Shown: positions 50,030 to 57,884 of the stretch, piece after piece | Numbering within the stretch: the first letter of the stretch is position 1 | Layout: every line of letters begins with the position of its first letter | Translations under genes and position numbers: made by a program | NCBI RefSeq assembly: GCF_029846115.1 | Contig: NZ_JARVZZ010000001.1 | Location: 1,364,001 to 1,428,000 of the forward strand | Length of the DNA stretch: 64,000 nucleotides | Source of the DNA: Serratia marcescens | GTDB taxonomy: Bacteria; Pseudomonadota; Gammaproteobacteria; Enterobacterales; Enterobacteriaceae | Reading direction: 5' to 3' | Notes under the pieces: model-generated | Seen by the model: only the letters and a program-made list of their open reading frames with translations | What the model was told of the DNA's origin: nothing | The model's database searches: none

Positions 50030-52192
50030 TTAATTTTTCATGACGTAGCCGTAAGCGCGGTTCCAGCCGTCCTCATCCTGTTGGATATAAACGCCCTGCA
50101 ATTCCGGTGCGAATCCCGGCAATAAGTTGATGCCTTCTTCCAATGCCAGGAAATAACGCTGCGCGGCGCCACCCCAAATTTCACCGGGCACGACGCACAG
50201 CACGCCAGGCGGGTAAGGCAGGGCGCCTTCGGCGGCGATGCGGCCCTCGGCTTTTGCCAGCGAGACCAATTCCACATTGCCGCGCACGAACTCGGTATTG
50301 GCGTCCTGAGGATTCATCACCACGCGCGGGAAATAACTTTTGCGGAACATCTCTTTTTGCAGCTCTTTAACGTCGTAGCTGACGTAAAGGTCGTGCATTT
50401 CCTGGCACAGCTGGCGGATGGTGTAGTTTTTGTAGCGCTGCTGGTGGTTTTTATAGACCGCAGGCAGCACCTCGCTGAGCAGGGAGTTCTGCTCGATGTG
50501 CTTCTCGAAGCGGGCGATCAGGGCCACCAGATGCTGCATCTTGGCGATGTCTTCCGCCGGCGTCAGCAGGAACAGGATCGAGTTGAGATCGCATTTTTCC
50601 GGCACGATGCCGTTTTCACGCAGGTAGTTGGCCAGAATGGTCGCCGGGATGCCGAACTCGCTGTAGCTGCCGGTGGCGGTATCGATGCCCGGCGTGGTGA
50701 GCAGCAGTTTGCACGGATCGACGAAGTACTGCGATTCGGCATAGCCCTCAAAGGCGTGCCATTTTTCGCCGGGCACGAAGTTGAAGAAGCGCAGATCGTT
50801 GGCCATCGCCGCGGTGTCATAGGCCTGCCACGGTTTGCCGTCGATCTGATCCGGCACGAAGGGTTTGATCATCGTGCAGGTGTCCAGCAGCATTTTGCGC
50901 GCTTCGATCCCCACGCGCACGCACTCCTGCCACAGGCGCTGGCCGCTTTTGCCCTCGTGCATCTTGGCGTTGACGTCCAGTGCGGCGAACAGCGGATAGA
51001 ACGGGCTGGTGGAGGCGTGCAGCATAAAGGCGTTGTTGAAGCGCTTGTGGTTGCAGTAGCGGCTCTGCCCTTTGATATGCTTGTCTTTTTTGTGGATCTG
51101 CGAGGTCTGCGAGAAACCGGCCTGCTGTTTGTGCACCGACTGGGTGACGATGATGCCAGGATCGTTCTCGTTCAGCTCCAGCAGCAGCGGCGAGCAGTCT
51201 TTCATCATCGGAATGAACTGCTCATAGCCCACCCAGGCGGAGTCGAACAGGATGTAGTCGCACAGGTGGCCAATCTTGTCGACCACCTGGCGGGCGTTGT
51301 AGATGGTGCCGTCGTAGGTGCCGAGCTGGATGATCGCCAGGCGGAACGGGCGGGCTTCGTTGGCGCGTTCCGGCGCCACTTCGCGGATCTGTTGGCGCAG
51401 GTAGCGTTCGTCGAAGCAGTGCGCGTCGATGCCGCCGATAAAGCCGAACGGGTTGCGGGCGGTTTCCAGGTAAACCGGCGTGGCGCCGGCCTGGATCAAC
51501 GCGCCGTGGTGGTTGGATTTATGGTTGTTGCGGTCGAACAGCACCAGATCGCCGCGCGTCAGCAGGGCGTTGGTCGCCACCTTGTTCGAGGCCGAGGTGC
51601 CGTTGAGCACGAAGTAGGTCTTGTCGGCGTTGAACACCTTGGCGGCGTGCTGCTGAGCGGCGCAAGGCGCGCCTTCGTGGATCAACAGATCGCCCAGTTT
51701 GACGTCGGCGTTGCACATGTCGGAGCGGAAAAGCGTTTCGCCGTAGAAGTCAAAGAACTGGCGGCCCGCCGGGTGTTTGCGGAAGAACTCGCCGCCCTGG
51801 TGGCCGGGGCAGGCGAAGGTGGCGTTGCCCATTTCCACATACTGCGTCAGCGTGTTGAAGAACGGCGGCAGCAGCTCGCTCTCATATTTGGCGGCGGCGG
51901 CCTCCAGCTGTTTGCCGTAGAACTGGGTATTCTTGCCGCACAGCTCAAACACGCCGTGCAGCGCCGGCAATACGGCGTTATCCAGCTCTTCTTCGCAGCA
52001 GACGGCGACGAACAGCGGAATGTTCAGGCCGTGTTCTTCGATGCGCGCCAACATACCTTGCGTGACATCATCTACCGACAGCACGATGGCGGCGACGTCA
52101 TTAAAATCGCTGTGATGCACATCGACGATGTCGCGTTCAGTTTCAAAGCAGCCGAGGGTTTGGGTGTTGGCGGCAATTTTTAATTTTTTCAT
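50030..52192 (-). CDS. speF: Inducible ornithine decarboxylase SpeF
   Basis: A 720-residue PLP enzyme of the Orn/Lys/Arg decarboxylase class that turns ornithine into putrescine and consumes a proton. An N-terminal wing domain (1-105) is followed by the PLP domain: CPGHQGGEFFRKHPAG, the HEGAPC region, DSAWVGYEQF, and the Schiff-base lysine in SVHKQQ at about residue 355. The C-terminal domain contains PYPPGVLCVVPGEIWGG. Pairing with potE and an upstream speFL leader identify it as SpeF rather than the constitutive SpeC. ATG 52192 is better spaced than ATG 52201. Confidence 0.96.
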   Translation of the reverse strand: MKKLKIAANTQTLGCFETERDIVDVHHSDFNDVAAIVLSVDDVTQGMLARIEEHGLNIPLFVAVCCEEELDNAVLPALHGVFELCGKNTQFYGKQLEAAAAKYESELLPPFFNTLTQYVEMGNATFACPGHQGGEFFRKHPAGRQFFDFYGETLFRSDMCNADVKLGDLLIHEGAPCAAQQHAAKVFNADKTYFVLNGTSASNKVATNALLTRGDLVLFDRNNHKSNHHGALIQAGATPVYLETARNPFGFIGGIDAHCFDERYLRQQIREVAPERANEARPFRLAIIQLGTYDGTIYNARQVVDKIGHLCDYILFDSAWVGYEQFIPMMKDCSPLLLELNENDPGIIVTQSVHKQQAGFSQTSQIHKKDKHIKGQSRYCNHKRFNNAFMLHASTSPFYPLFAALDVNAKMHEGKSGQRLWQECVRVGIEARKMLLDTCTMIKPFVPDQIDGKPWQAYDTAAMANDLRFFNFVPGEKWHAFEGYAESQYFVDPCKLLLTTPGIDTATGSYSEFGIPATILANYLRENGIVPEKCDLNSILFLLTPAEDIAKMQHLVALIARFEKHIEQNSLLSEVLPAVYKNHQQRYKNYTIRQLCQEMHDLYVSYDVKELQKEMFRKSYFPRVVMNPQDANTEFVRGNVELVSLAKAEGRIAAEGALPYPPGVLCVVPGEIWGGAAQRYFLALEEGINLLPGFAPELQGVYIQQDEDGWNRAYGYVMKN

Positions 52193-52223
52193 TTTTCTCA
52201 TTCTTCAGGCAAAGGCCGTCCGC

Positions 52224-52245
52224 CGGCAAATAATTCCATTTGCCG
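52224..52245 (-). promoter_or_regulatory. Hairpin in the speF leader, proximal to the speF start
   Basis: A perfect eight-base-pair stem (CGGCAAAT / ATTTGCCG) with a six-base loop ends 32 bases before the speF start codon. It may hide or expose the speF ribosome-binding region as part of the SpeFL control. Confidence 0.5.
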
Positions 52246-52272
52246 CTAACGCCTTCACGAAAATAAAGGTGT

Positions 52273-52313
52273 GCGAGAACCCAGTGATGCCGAAAGGCAT
52301 TAACTGTGTTCGC
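52273..52313 (-). promoter_or_regulatory. Long imperfect hairpin in the speFL-speF leader
   Basis: On the minus strand AATGCC-TTTC-GGCATC forms the apex, and GCGAAC...GTTCTCGC forms a bulged lower stem. It lies midway between speFL and speF, where a leader-peptide arrest would be expected to alter mRNA structure or Rho access. Confidence 0.5.
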
Positions 52314-52466
52314 TGTTTTATTTAGCTTGGATGCGCTTGGCCGAAATTAAGAATGAATTGCGTGTCCTTCCCGGTTAGCGAGAAAGAGGTATTATCACCG
52401 GAGTGCGGAGAATAAATAAAAACGCAATGACACTCTTATTAACGGCGTAAGAGCGAGGGGGGAGGG

Positions 52467-52571
52467 TTATCTGTAGTTGAAGAATGCGAAGCTAAAGCAG
52501 CTGCGATGAGCCATCATCATAATATGGGTTGTGCGCCTGATATGCGCCATTTTGCGGTTATTGTTTTCCAT
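52467..52571 (-). CDS. speFL: Ornithine-sensing leader peptide SpeFL
   Basis: A 34-codon ORF, MENNNRKMAHIRRTTHIM... ending FAFFNYR, 274 nt upstream of speF on the same strand. It has the same length as E. coli/Salmonella SpeFL (Orf34) and the same HIRRTTHIM sensor segment, and the Phe-rich effector end FxFxFFNxR is kept with three substitutions. The ATG at 52571 follows AAGGTGG at nine bases. In E. coli the nascent peptide binds ornithine in the exit tunnel, stalls the ribosome and prevents Rho-dependent termination, which switches on speF-potE. The same role is inferred here. The gene is too short for most gene finders. Confidence 0.93.
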   Translation of the reverse strand: MENNNRKMAHIRRTTHIMMMAHRSCFSFAFFNYR

Positions 52572-52607
52572 TTTCTAATCCACCTTGCTGAGTGAAAAGA
52601 TGGCGCT

Positions 52608-52613
52608 ATTTTA
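52608..52613 (-). promoter_or_regulatory. -10 element of the speFL-speF-potE promoter
   Basis: TAAAAT on the minus strand predicts a start near 52601, about 30 nt upstream of speFL. No good -35 box is present, as expected for a CRP-dependent promoter. Confidence 0.5.
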
Positions 52614-52633
52614 ACGCAAGGCGGGCTAAAAAT

Positions 52634-52649
52634 TGTGATGGTAGTCACA
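52634..52649 (-). promoter_or_regulatory. CRP-binding site upstream of speFL
   Basis: TGTGATGGTAGTCACA is a perfect match to TGTGA-N6-TCACA within AT-rich flanks. Its centre is about 41 bp upstream of the inferred start point, the classical class II activation distance. Confidence 0.75.
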
Positions 52650-53004
52650 TAAATGCCGGTATTTATAAATAACTATTCACCTGTTATGCAATGAGTTGCA
52701 TAAACAGCGTTCTGGCGGGCTAGCGGGCATGTAAACGAATTGATAATCGGCTCCGGACGGGGGCACTAAATTTACGTACCATCAGGATGGGAACAATAAA
52801 ATCGCTCGATTAACCGGTTGCATAACGATCAAATAAATCCGTCTTGTATTTTTTATGTTATAAAGCCGCTTTGGGCTTAAATTGATAAAAATGCATTTAT
52901 TGTGTTTTTATATTCATTTTTAGTTTTTGATGATTATCGTTATTTGTGACTCGCCTCAACAACGCAGGGTAAGATGAAGTGAGTGAACAGGGAGGCGAGT
53001 AACC

Positions 53005-53445
53005 TTGAATACCCCAGAACAACGGCAGCAGATTGCGGATTTCATCGGCAAACAGCACGTGTTGACGCTGTGCGCCGGCGACGGTCTCGACATGTGGTGC
53101 GCCAACTGTTTTTACGTGTTCGACGCCGCGACGATGGCGCTGTGGCTGATGACCGAACCGCACACCCGCCACGGCGGGCTGATGCTGAACAACGGCCGGG
53201 TGGTCGGCACCATCGCGCCGAAGCCGAAAAGCATCGCGCTGATCCGCGGCGTGCAGTACCGCGCCGAGGCGGTGCTGCTGAGCGGCGAAGAAGCCGAGGC
53301 GGCGCGCGCGCGTTACTGCAAGCGCTTCCCGATCGCCAGGGCGATGAAGGCCTCGGTTTGGCGGCTGGATCTGCACGAGGTGAAGATGACCGACAACACC
53401 CTCGGCTTCGGCAAGAAGCTGCATTGGGCGCGGTCTATACTTTAA
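53005..53445 (+). CDS. yhbP: YhbP (UPF0306) split-barrel flavin-binding-like protein
   Basis: A 146-residue protein of the pyridoxamine-phosphate-oxidase-like split-barrel fold. Conserved features are [35 protein letters not shown] and the C-terminal [13 protein letters not shown]. coli YhbP has 147 residues. Function unknown. I use the TTG at 53005, nine bases after GGAGG; no ATG is nearby in frame. yraR follows 30 bp later. Confidence 0.92.
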   Translation: MNTPEQRQQIADFIGKQHVLTLCAGDGLDMWCANCFYVFDAATMALWLMTEPHTRHGGLMLNNGRVVGTIAPKPKSIALIRGVQYRAEAVLLSGEEAEAARARYCKRFPIARAMKASVWRLDLHEVKMTDNTLGFGKKLHWARSIL

Positions 53446-53475
53446 GTCGACGTATTGATTACAACGGGAGATTGC

Positions 53476-54108
53476 ATGGCGCGAGCACTGTTAGTCGGCG
53501 CAACCGGGCTGGTGGGGCGCGAGTTGTTGCAGTTGTTGCAAAGCGATCCGCAGATAACGGCCATCGTGGCGCCGACGCGCACGCCGCTGCCGCCGCACGG
53601 CAAGCTGACCAATCCGATCGGCGATGCGCTGTTCGAGTTGCTGAGTAGCCTACAGCAACCGGTTGATCTGGTGTTCTGCTGCCTGGGCACCACCCGCCGG
53701 GCGGCGGGCAGCGCCGATGCCTTCCGCTACGTCGATTATCAACTGGTGGTGGAGAGCGCGCTGACCGGCCGCCGCTTGGGGGCGCAGCACTGCCTGGTGG
53801 TGAGCGCGTTGGGTGCCAACGCGGATTCCACCTTCCTGTATAACCGCACCAAAGGCGAGATGGAGCAGGCGCTGCGCGAACAGCACTGGCCGCGCCTGAC
53901 GCTGGTGCGGCCTTCCATGCTGGTGGGGGATCGCCCCGCGCCGCGCCTGATGGAGCGTCTCACGCTGCCGCTGTTCAGGCTGCTGCCCGGTAAATGGCGT
54001 GCCGTCTCCGCCAAAGACGTGGCGCAAACGCTGCTGCAACAGGCGTTCACGCCGGGCGAAGGGGTCAGGGTGCTGGAGTCGGATCGGCTGCACTGCTACC
54101 GAGGCTGA
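53476..54108 (+). CDS. yraR: NAD(P)-binding Rossmann-fold protein YraR
   Basis: A 210-residue short-chain dehydrogenase-like protein with the N-terminal nucleotide-binding motif LLVGATGLVGREL. The family stretches FCCLGTTRRAAGS and TLVRPSMLVGDR are also present. E. coli YraR is 211 residues. The substrate is unknown. The ATG at 53476 has GGGAG upstream. The 3' end overlaps the convergent phnP coding region by 44 bases. Confidence 0.92.
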   Translation: MARALLVGATGLVGRELLQLLQSDPQITAIVAPTRTPLPPHGKLTNPIGDALFELLSSLQQPVDLVFCCLGTTRRAAGSADAFRYVDYQLVVESALTGRRLGAQHCLVVSALGANADSTFLYNRTKGEMEQALREQHWPRLTLVRPSMLVGDRPAPRLMERLTLPLFRLLPGKWRAVSAKDVAQTLLQQAFTPGEGVRVLESDRLHCYRG

Positions 54109-54847
54109 CGCTGAGGTGATCGAACGCCAGCTCCAGCCCGGCGGGCAGTTCGTTGTCCAGCAGCCACAGATCGAGATGATGGCTGATGTGCGTCAGCAGC
54201 GTGCGTTTGGGCTGCAGCAACCGCTGCGTCTCCTGCGCGCGGGTCAGGTCGTTGTGGTTGCGCGGCGCCTGCGGCTGAGGCGGCAGGCTGCAATCGAGCA
54301 CCAGCAGATCCAGCGCCACGTTTTGCAGATAGTCGGCGGTGGCCGGCGGCAGGCCGACGGTGTCGGTCAGGTAGGCCAGCGCAGCGCCCGCCGCCTGGAT
54401 CAGATAGCCGTGGGTCAGTTTGGAGTGTTGCAGCGGCAGCGGGGTGATGCGCATGCCGCCCAGCTCGACGGTGGCAAAGGGCGCCAGCGGCGGCTGAAAC
54501 GCCAGAATGCCGGGGTGTTTGAACAGGTCGTCGCAGCCCTGTTCATCCGGCGGGCCATACACCGGAATGGAATTTCCGCACCCCCAACGCAAAGGAAATA
54601 ACCCCTGAACGTGATCCATGTGGTAATGTGTCAGTAAAAAACGTTGAATTTGCCCCGCCGAAAATCGCCGCTCCAAAGCCGGCAATCCCGCATCCAATAA
54701 GGTCGTTTCCCCCTGATAGTTAAGCATGGCGCTGCACGCTCGCCGCCGAAATGCCGGTTCGCGCCGCGCCCGTTGGCAGATCAGGCAGTCGCAGCCGAAC
54801 ACCGGCACCTGCTGCGCGCCGCCGGTGCCGAGAAAGGTCAGTTGCAT
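54065..54847 (-). CDS. phnP: Phosphoribosyl 1,2-cyclic phosphate phosphodiesterase PhnP
   Basis: A 260-residue metallo-beta-lactamase-fold enzyme that opens the 5-phosphoribosyl 1,2-cyclic phosphate released by C-P lyase. The metal motif is THYHMDHVQG; an N-terminal cysteine cluster FGCDCLICQRA forms the structural zinc site; a late LTHISHHLD follows. Last gene of the phn operon, 12 bp after the hexapeptide transferase. The C-terminal tail (SSAADPTPAP) runs 44 bases into antisense yraR. Confidence 0.95.
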   Translation of the reverse strand: MQLTFLGTGGAQQVPVFGCDCLICQRARREPAFRRRACSAMLNYQGETTLLDAGLPALERRFSAGQIQRFLLTHYHMDHVQGLFPLRWGCGNSIPVYGPPDEQGCDDLFKHPGILAFQPPLAPFATVELGGMRITPLPLQHSKLTHGYLIQAAGAALAYLTDTVGLPPATADYLQNVALDLLVLDCSLPPQPQAPRNHNDLTRAQETQRLLQPKRTLLTHISHHLDLWLLDNELPAGLELAFDHLSVSLGSSAADPTPAP

Positions 54848-54859
54848 CGCTCCCCTCCG

Positions 54860-55462
54860 TTAAAGGTACTTCTGGGCAAAGCGGTTGATGTCGCGAAAAT
54901 CCACCAGCCGCGCCTGCAGCGTGGCGTGATCCCAGTGCCACCACTGGCTGCGTTCGATGCGTTCTATCAGCGCGTCGTCAAAGCGCATGCCGATCTTCTT
55001 GGCCGCCACGCCGGCGACGATGCTGTAAGGCTCCACGTCCTTGGTGACCACCGCCGCGCTGCCGATCACCGCGCCGTTGCCGACGCTGACGCCCGGCATC
55101 AGGATGGCGTTATGGCCGATCCACACGTCGTGGCCAACGGTGACGTGGTGCTCGCGCCGCCAGTCGAAGAACGCCGCGTCGTCTTCCCCCAGCCCGTATT
55201 CAGAGGCGCGGTAGGTAAAGTGGTGCTGCGCGATGCGCTGGTAGGTCGGGTGGTTGCCGGGATTGATGCGCGCATAGGAGGCGATGGAGACGAACTTGCC
55301 GATGGTGGCGTAAAAGATCTGGTTGTGCCCGGCGGTGTAGGAGTAGTCCCCCATTTCCACCTCTTCCAGGATCGCATCGTCGGCCAGATGCACATATTGG
55401 CCGAGCCGGGTGCGGTTAAGGGTCACGTTGTCGCCGATTTTCGGCTGGGCAAAGTCGTTCAT
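54860..55462 (-). CDS. Hexapeptide-repeat acyltransferase-like protein of the phn operon
   Basis: A 200-residue left-handed beta-helix transferase of the CatB/XAT type. Hexapeptide repeats run from about residue 8 to 165, including IGKFVSIASYARINPGNHP and VTVGHDVWIGHNAILMPGVSVGNGAVIGSAAV with the usual catalytic-type histidines. It matches the phosphonate-operon-specific hexapeptide family and takes the place that phnO (a GNAT acetyltransferase) has in E. coli. Its substrate is not established; acetylation of aminoalkylphosphonates would be a guess. It overlaps phnN by four bases. Confidence 0.88.
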   Translation of the reverse strand: MNDFAQPKIGDNVTLNRTRLGQYVHLADDAILEEVEMGDYSYTAGHNQIFYATIGKFVSIASYARINPGNHPTYQRIAQHHFTYRASEYGLGEDDAAFFDWRREHHVTVGHDVWIGHNAILMPGVSVGNGAVIGSAAVVTKDVEPYSIVAGVAAKKIGMRFDDALIERIERSQWWHWDHATLQARLVDFRDINRFAQKYL

Positions 55463-56028
55463 GGCGTCGCGTCCTGAGCTTGTCGGGTGGCGGTAGGCAG
55501 CAGCGCCAGCAGCGCCGCCAGAGTGTCGTCGAGTGGGCCGTCGTTGTGCAGCACCCGGCAGCCGGCGGGCAGACTCTGCTGATATTCCGCCGCCCGCGCC
55601 AGGCGCTGCTCGATCTGTTCGGCGCTTTCTCGTCCGCGATCCTGCAGGCGCCGGCGCAGGATCGCGGCGCTGACCTGCAGGCACACCGGCAGCAGCTGCG
55701 CACCATAGCGCTGCTGCGCCTGCGGCAGGTGGGCGCGCGAACCGTTGACCGCCACGTCGATCCCCTGCAGCAGCCAAAGATCCACTTCGATCCCGAACGC
55801 GTAGCGCTGCTGGTGCGCTTGCCAGTCGAGCGCGAACAGCCCCTTGGCGCGGCGGCGCAGAAATTCCGGTTCGCTCAGCGCGATATGATTCTCGCAGCCG
55901 GCGTCCGCCGGCCGGGTGATGTAACGGTGCGCCACCAGCGGCGCGCGGTCGGCGTCGGCCCGCAGCGCGGCCAGCAGGCTGTCCTTGCCTGCGCCGGAAG
56001 GCCCCATCAGGTAGATGAGCTGCGCCAT
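55459..56028 (-). CDS. phnN: Ribose 1,5-bisphosphate phosphokinase PhnN
   Basis: A 189-residue guanylate-kinase-like enzyme that phosphorylates ribose 1,5-bisphosphate to PRPP, returning the C-P lyase product to metabolism. The P-loop is GPSGAGKDSLL, followed by HRYITRPADAG. The start at 56028 overlaps the phnM stop by one base. Alternative upstream starts inside phnM are not needed. Confidence 0.95.
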   Translation of the reverse strand: MAQLIYLMGPSGAGKDSLLAALRADADRAPLVAHRYITRPADAGCENHIALSEPEFLRRRAKGLFALDWQAHQQRYAFGIEVDLWLLQGIDVAVNGSRAHLPQAQQRYGAQLLPVCLQVSAAILRRRLQDRGRESAEQIEQRLARAAEYQQSLPAGCRVLHNDGPLDDTLAALLALLPTATRQAQDATP

Positions 56029-57164
56029 CAGAACACCTGCCTGCCCTGGCGCCACACGTTCTGCACATAAACGTGCTCACCGTGCGGCCGCGCCAGCACC
56101 AGATCCGCCCGCAGCCCTTCGGCGAGGGTGCCGCGATCCTGCAGATCCAGCGCCCGCGCCGGGTTGCGGGTGATCATGCGCACCGCCTGGGGCAGATCGT
56201 AGGCGTTGCGCTCGTCCGCCGCGAGGCGAAACGCCGCGTCCAGCAGGCTGGCCGGGTAATAATCGGAAGAGAGGATATCCAGCACCCCCAGCGCCGCCAG
56301 ATGGTGCGCCGCCACGTTGCCGGAGTGGGAGCCGCCGCGCACGATGTTCGGCGCGCCCATCAGCACCTGCAGGCCCTGCTGGTGCGAGGCGCGGGCGGCC
56401 GCCTCGGTGGTGGGGAACTCGGCGATGGCGCTGCCCAGCGCGCAGGATTCGGCCACGTGCGCGGCGGTGGCGTCGTCATGGCTGGCCAGCGAGATGCGGC
56501 GCGCGCGGCAGTGGGCGGCGATCGCCTCGCGGTTCGGCGCGGCCCAGCGGGCGGACAGGGCGACCTGCTCCTCCTCGTACTCGCTCATCTGCTGGTCGTT
56601 GAGGTGGTATTTGCCCTGATAGTATTCGCGATACTTTTCGCGCGAGGCGAACTGACGCTGGCCCGGCGAGTGGTCCATCAGCGACACCAGCGACACGCCC
56701 GGCTTGTCCATCAGCTGTTCGAACAGCGGCAGGGTGCTCTCGTGCGGCAGCTCGCAGCGCAGGTGCAGCCGGTGCTCGGCGCGGTTCACCCCGGCGCGCT
56801 GGCTGTGGATCACCGCGTCGATCATCTTCTGCAGGTTTTCCAGCCGGTGGCCGCCGTCGCGCACGTCGCCGATCGCCACCGCGTCCAATACCGTGGTGAT
56901 GCCGTTGGCCACCATCAGCGCGTCGTGGCTGCTCATCGCGGAATGGGCCGGCCAGTCAACGTTCGGGCGCGGGGTAAAGAACTTGTCCAGGTTGTCGGTA
57001 TGCAGCTCGATCAGCCCCGGCAGCAGCCAGCCGCCGTCGCCGTCCAGCGCCTGCGGCAGCCGGCTCGGGCCGTCGGCGAAGCTGCGGATCACGCCGTCCT
57101 GCATCTCCAGCGAGCCTTGCACCACCTGGTCATCCAGCACCAGCTTAACGTTATTGACGATCAT
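56028..57164 (-). CDS. phnM: Alpha-D-ribose 1-methylphosphonate 5-triphosphate diphosphatase PhnM
   Basis: A 378-residue amidohydrolase-fold enzyme that removes pyrophosphate from the triphosphate intermediate. Metal-site segments are LIELHTDNLDKFF near residue 55 and the SLASHDDATAAHV segment. The length equals E. coli PhnM (378). It overlaps both neighbours by one base, typical of a tightly coupled operon. Confidence 0.97.
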   Translation of the reverse strand: MIVNNVKLVLDDQVVQGSLEMQDGVIRSFADGPSRLPQALDGDGGWLLPGLIELHTDNLDKFFTPRPNVDWPAHSAMSSHDALMVANGITTVLDAVAIGDVRDGGHRLENLQKMIDAVIHSQRAGVNRAEHRLHLRCELPHESTLPLFEQLMDKPGVSLVSLMDHSPGQRQFASREKYREYYQGKYHLNDQQMSEYEEEQVALSARWAAPNREAIAAHCRARRISLASHDDATAAHVAESCALGSAIAEFPTTEAAARASHQQGLQVLMGAPNIVRGGSHSGNVAAHHLAALGVLDILSSDYYPASLLDAAFRLAADERNAYDLPQAVRMITRNPARALDLQDRGTLAEGLRADLVLARPHGEHVYVQNVWRQGRQVF

Positions 57165-57868
57165 CAGAGGGCCTCCAGCGCCTGCGGCGCCTGCATGTCA
57201 TAAAGCCGGTCGGCGACCTGTTGGCGGACGCCTTCATCGTGAAAAATGCCGACGATCGCCGCGCCGCGCGCCTTGGCGCGTTCGATAAGCTGCACCACCG
57301 CCGCGCTGTTGCGGCTGTCGAGCGAGGCGGTCGGTTCGTCCAGCAACAGAATGGGGTAATCGACGATAAAGCCGCGCGCGATGTTCACCCGCTGCTGCTC
57401 GCCGCCGGAGAAGGTGGACGGCGCCAGCGGCCACAGGCGCTGCGGCACGTTGAGCGCGGCGAGCAGCGCTTCGGCGCGTTCACGGCACTCGGCGCGCTCG
57501 ACGCCCTGTTCCAGCAGCGGCTGCATCACCACCTCCAGCGCGCTGATGCGCGGGATCACCCGCAGGAACTGGCTGACCCAGCCCAGCGTATGGCGGCGCA
57601 CCGCCAGAATTTGACGCGCATCGGCGCTGACCATGTCCAGCCAGTCGCCCTGGTGGTTGATCCAGATATGGCCGCTGTCCGGCAGGTAGTTGGCGTACAG
57701 CGAGCGCAGCAGGGTGGATTTGCCGCTGCCGGAGTGGCCGTGCAGCACCACGCATTCGCCGCCGTGGACCGTCAGGTTGGCGTCGTGCAGCACCGGCAGG
57801 CGGGTGCCGTACTGCTGATGCAGCACAAAGGTTTTACTGAGATGTTCAACTCGGATTTGCATAGTCAT
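57164..57868 (-). CDS. phnL: C-P lyase system ABC-type ATPase PhnL
   Basis: A 234-residue ABC ATPase associated with the C-P lyase core rather than with import. Walker A is [10 protein letters not shown], the signature motif [15 protein letters not shown], and Walker [10 protein letters not shown]. With PhnI, G, H it makes ribose 1-methylphosphonate 5-triphosphate in vitro. ATG 57868 has AAGG nine bases upstream; ATG two codons later is possible. It lies 16 bp after phnK. Confidence 0.96.
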   Translation of the reverse strand: MTMQIRVEHLSKTFVLHQQYGTRLPVLHDANLTVHGGECVVLHGHSGSGKSTLLRSLYANYLPDSGHIWINHQGDWLDMVSADARQILAVRRHTLGWVSQFLRVIPRISALEVVMQPLLEQGVERAECRERAEALLAALNVPQRLWPLAPSTFSGGEQQRVNIARGFIVDYPILLLDEPTASLDSRNSAAVVQLIERAKARGAAIVGIFHDEGVRQQVADRLYDMQAPQALEAL

Positions 57869-57884
57869 CTGTTATCGCCTTGGG

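Larger units (their letters stand above)
52572..53004. other. Regulatory region between speFL and yhbP
   Basis: About 430 bp, distinctly AT-rich, especially 52640-52960. The left part holds the speFL promoter and CRP site. I see no gene on the right part. It must also carry the yhbP promoter, for which no clear -10/-35 pair stands out. Confidence 0.7.

Noticed and set aside
50357..52183. A 608-codon open frame antisense to speF
   Set aside because: Shadow of the decarboxylase gene in GC-rich DNA; composition rich in Val, Gln, Arg and His typical of antisense frames.
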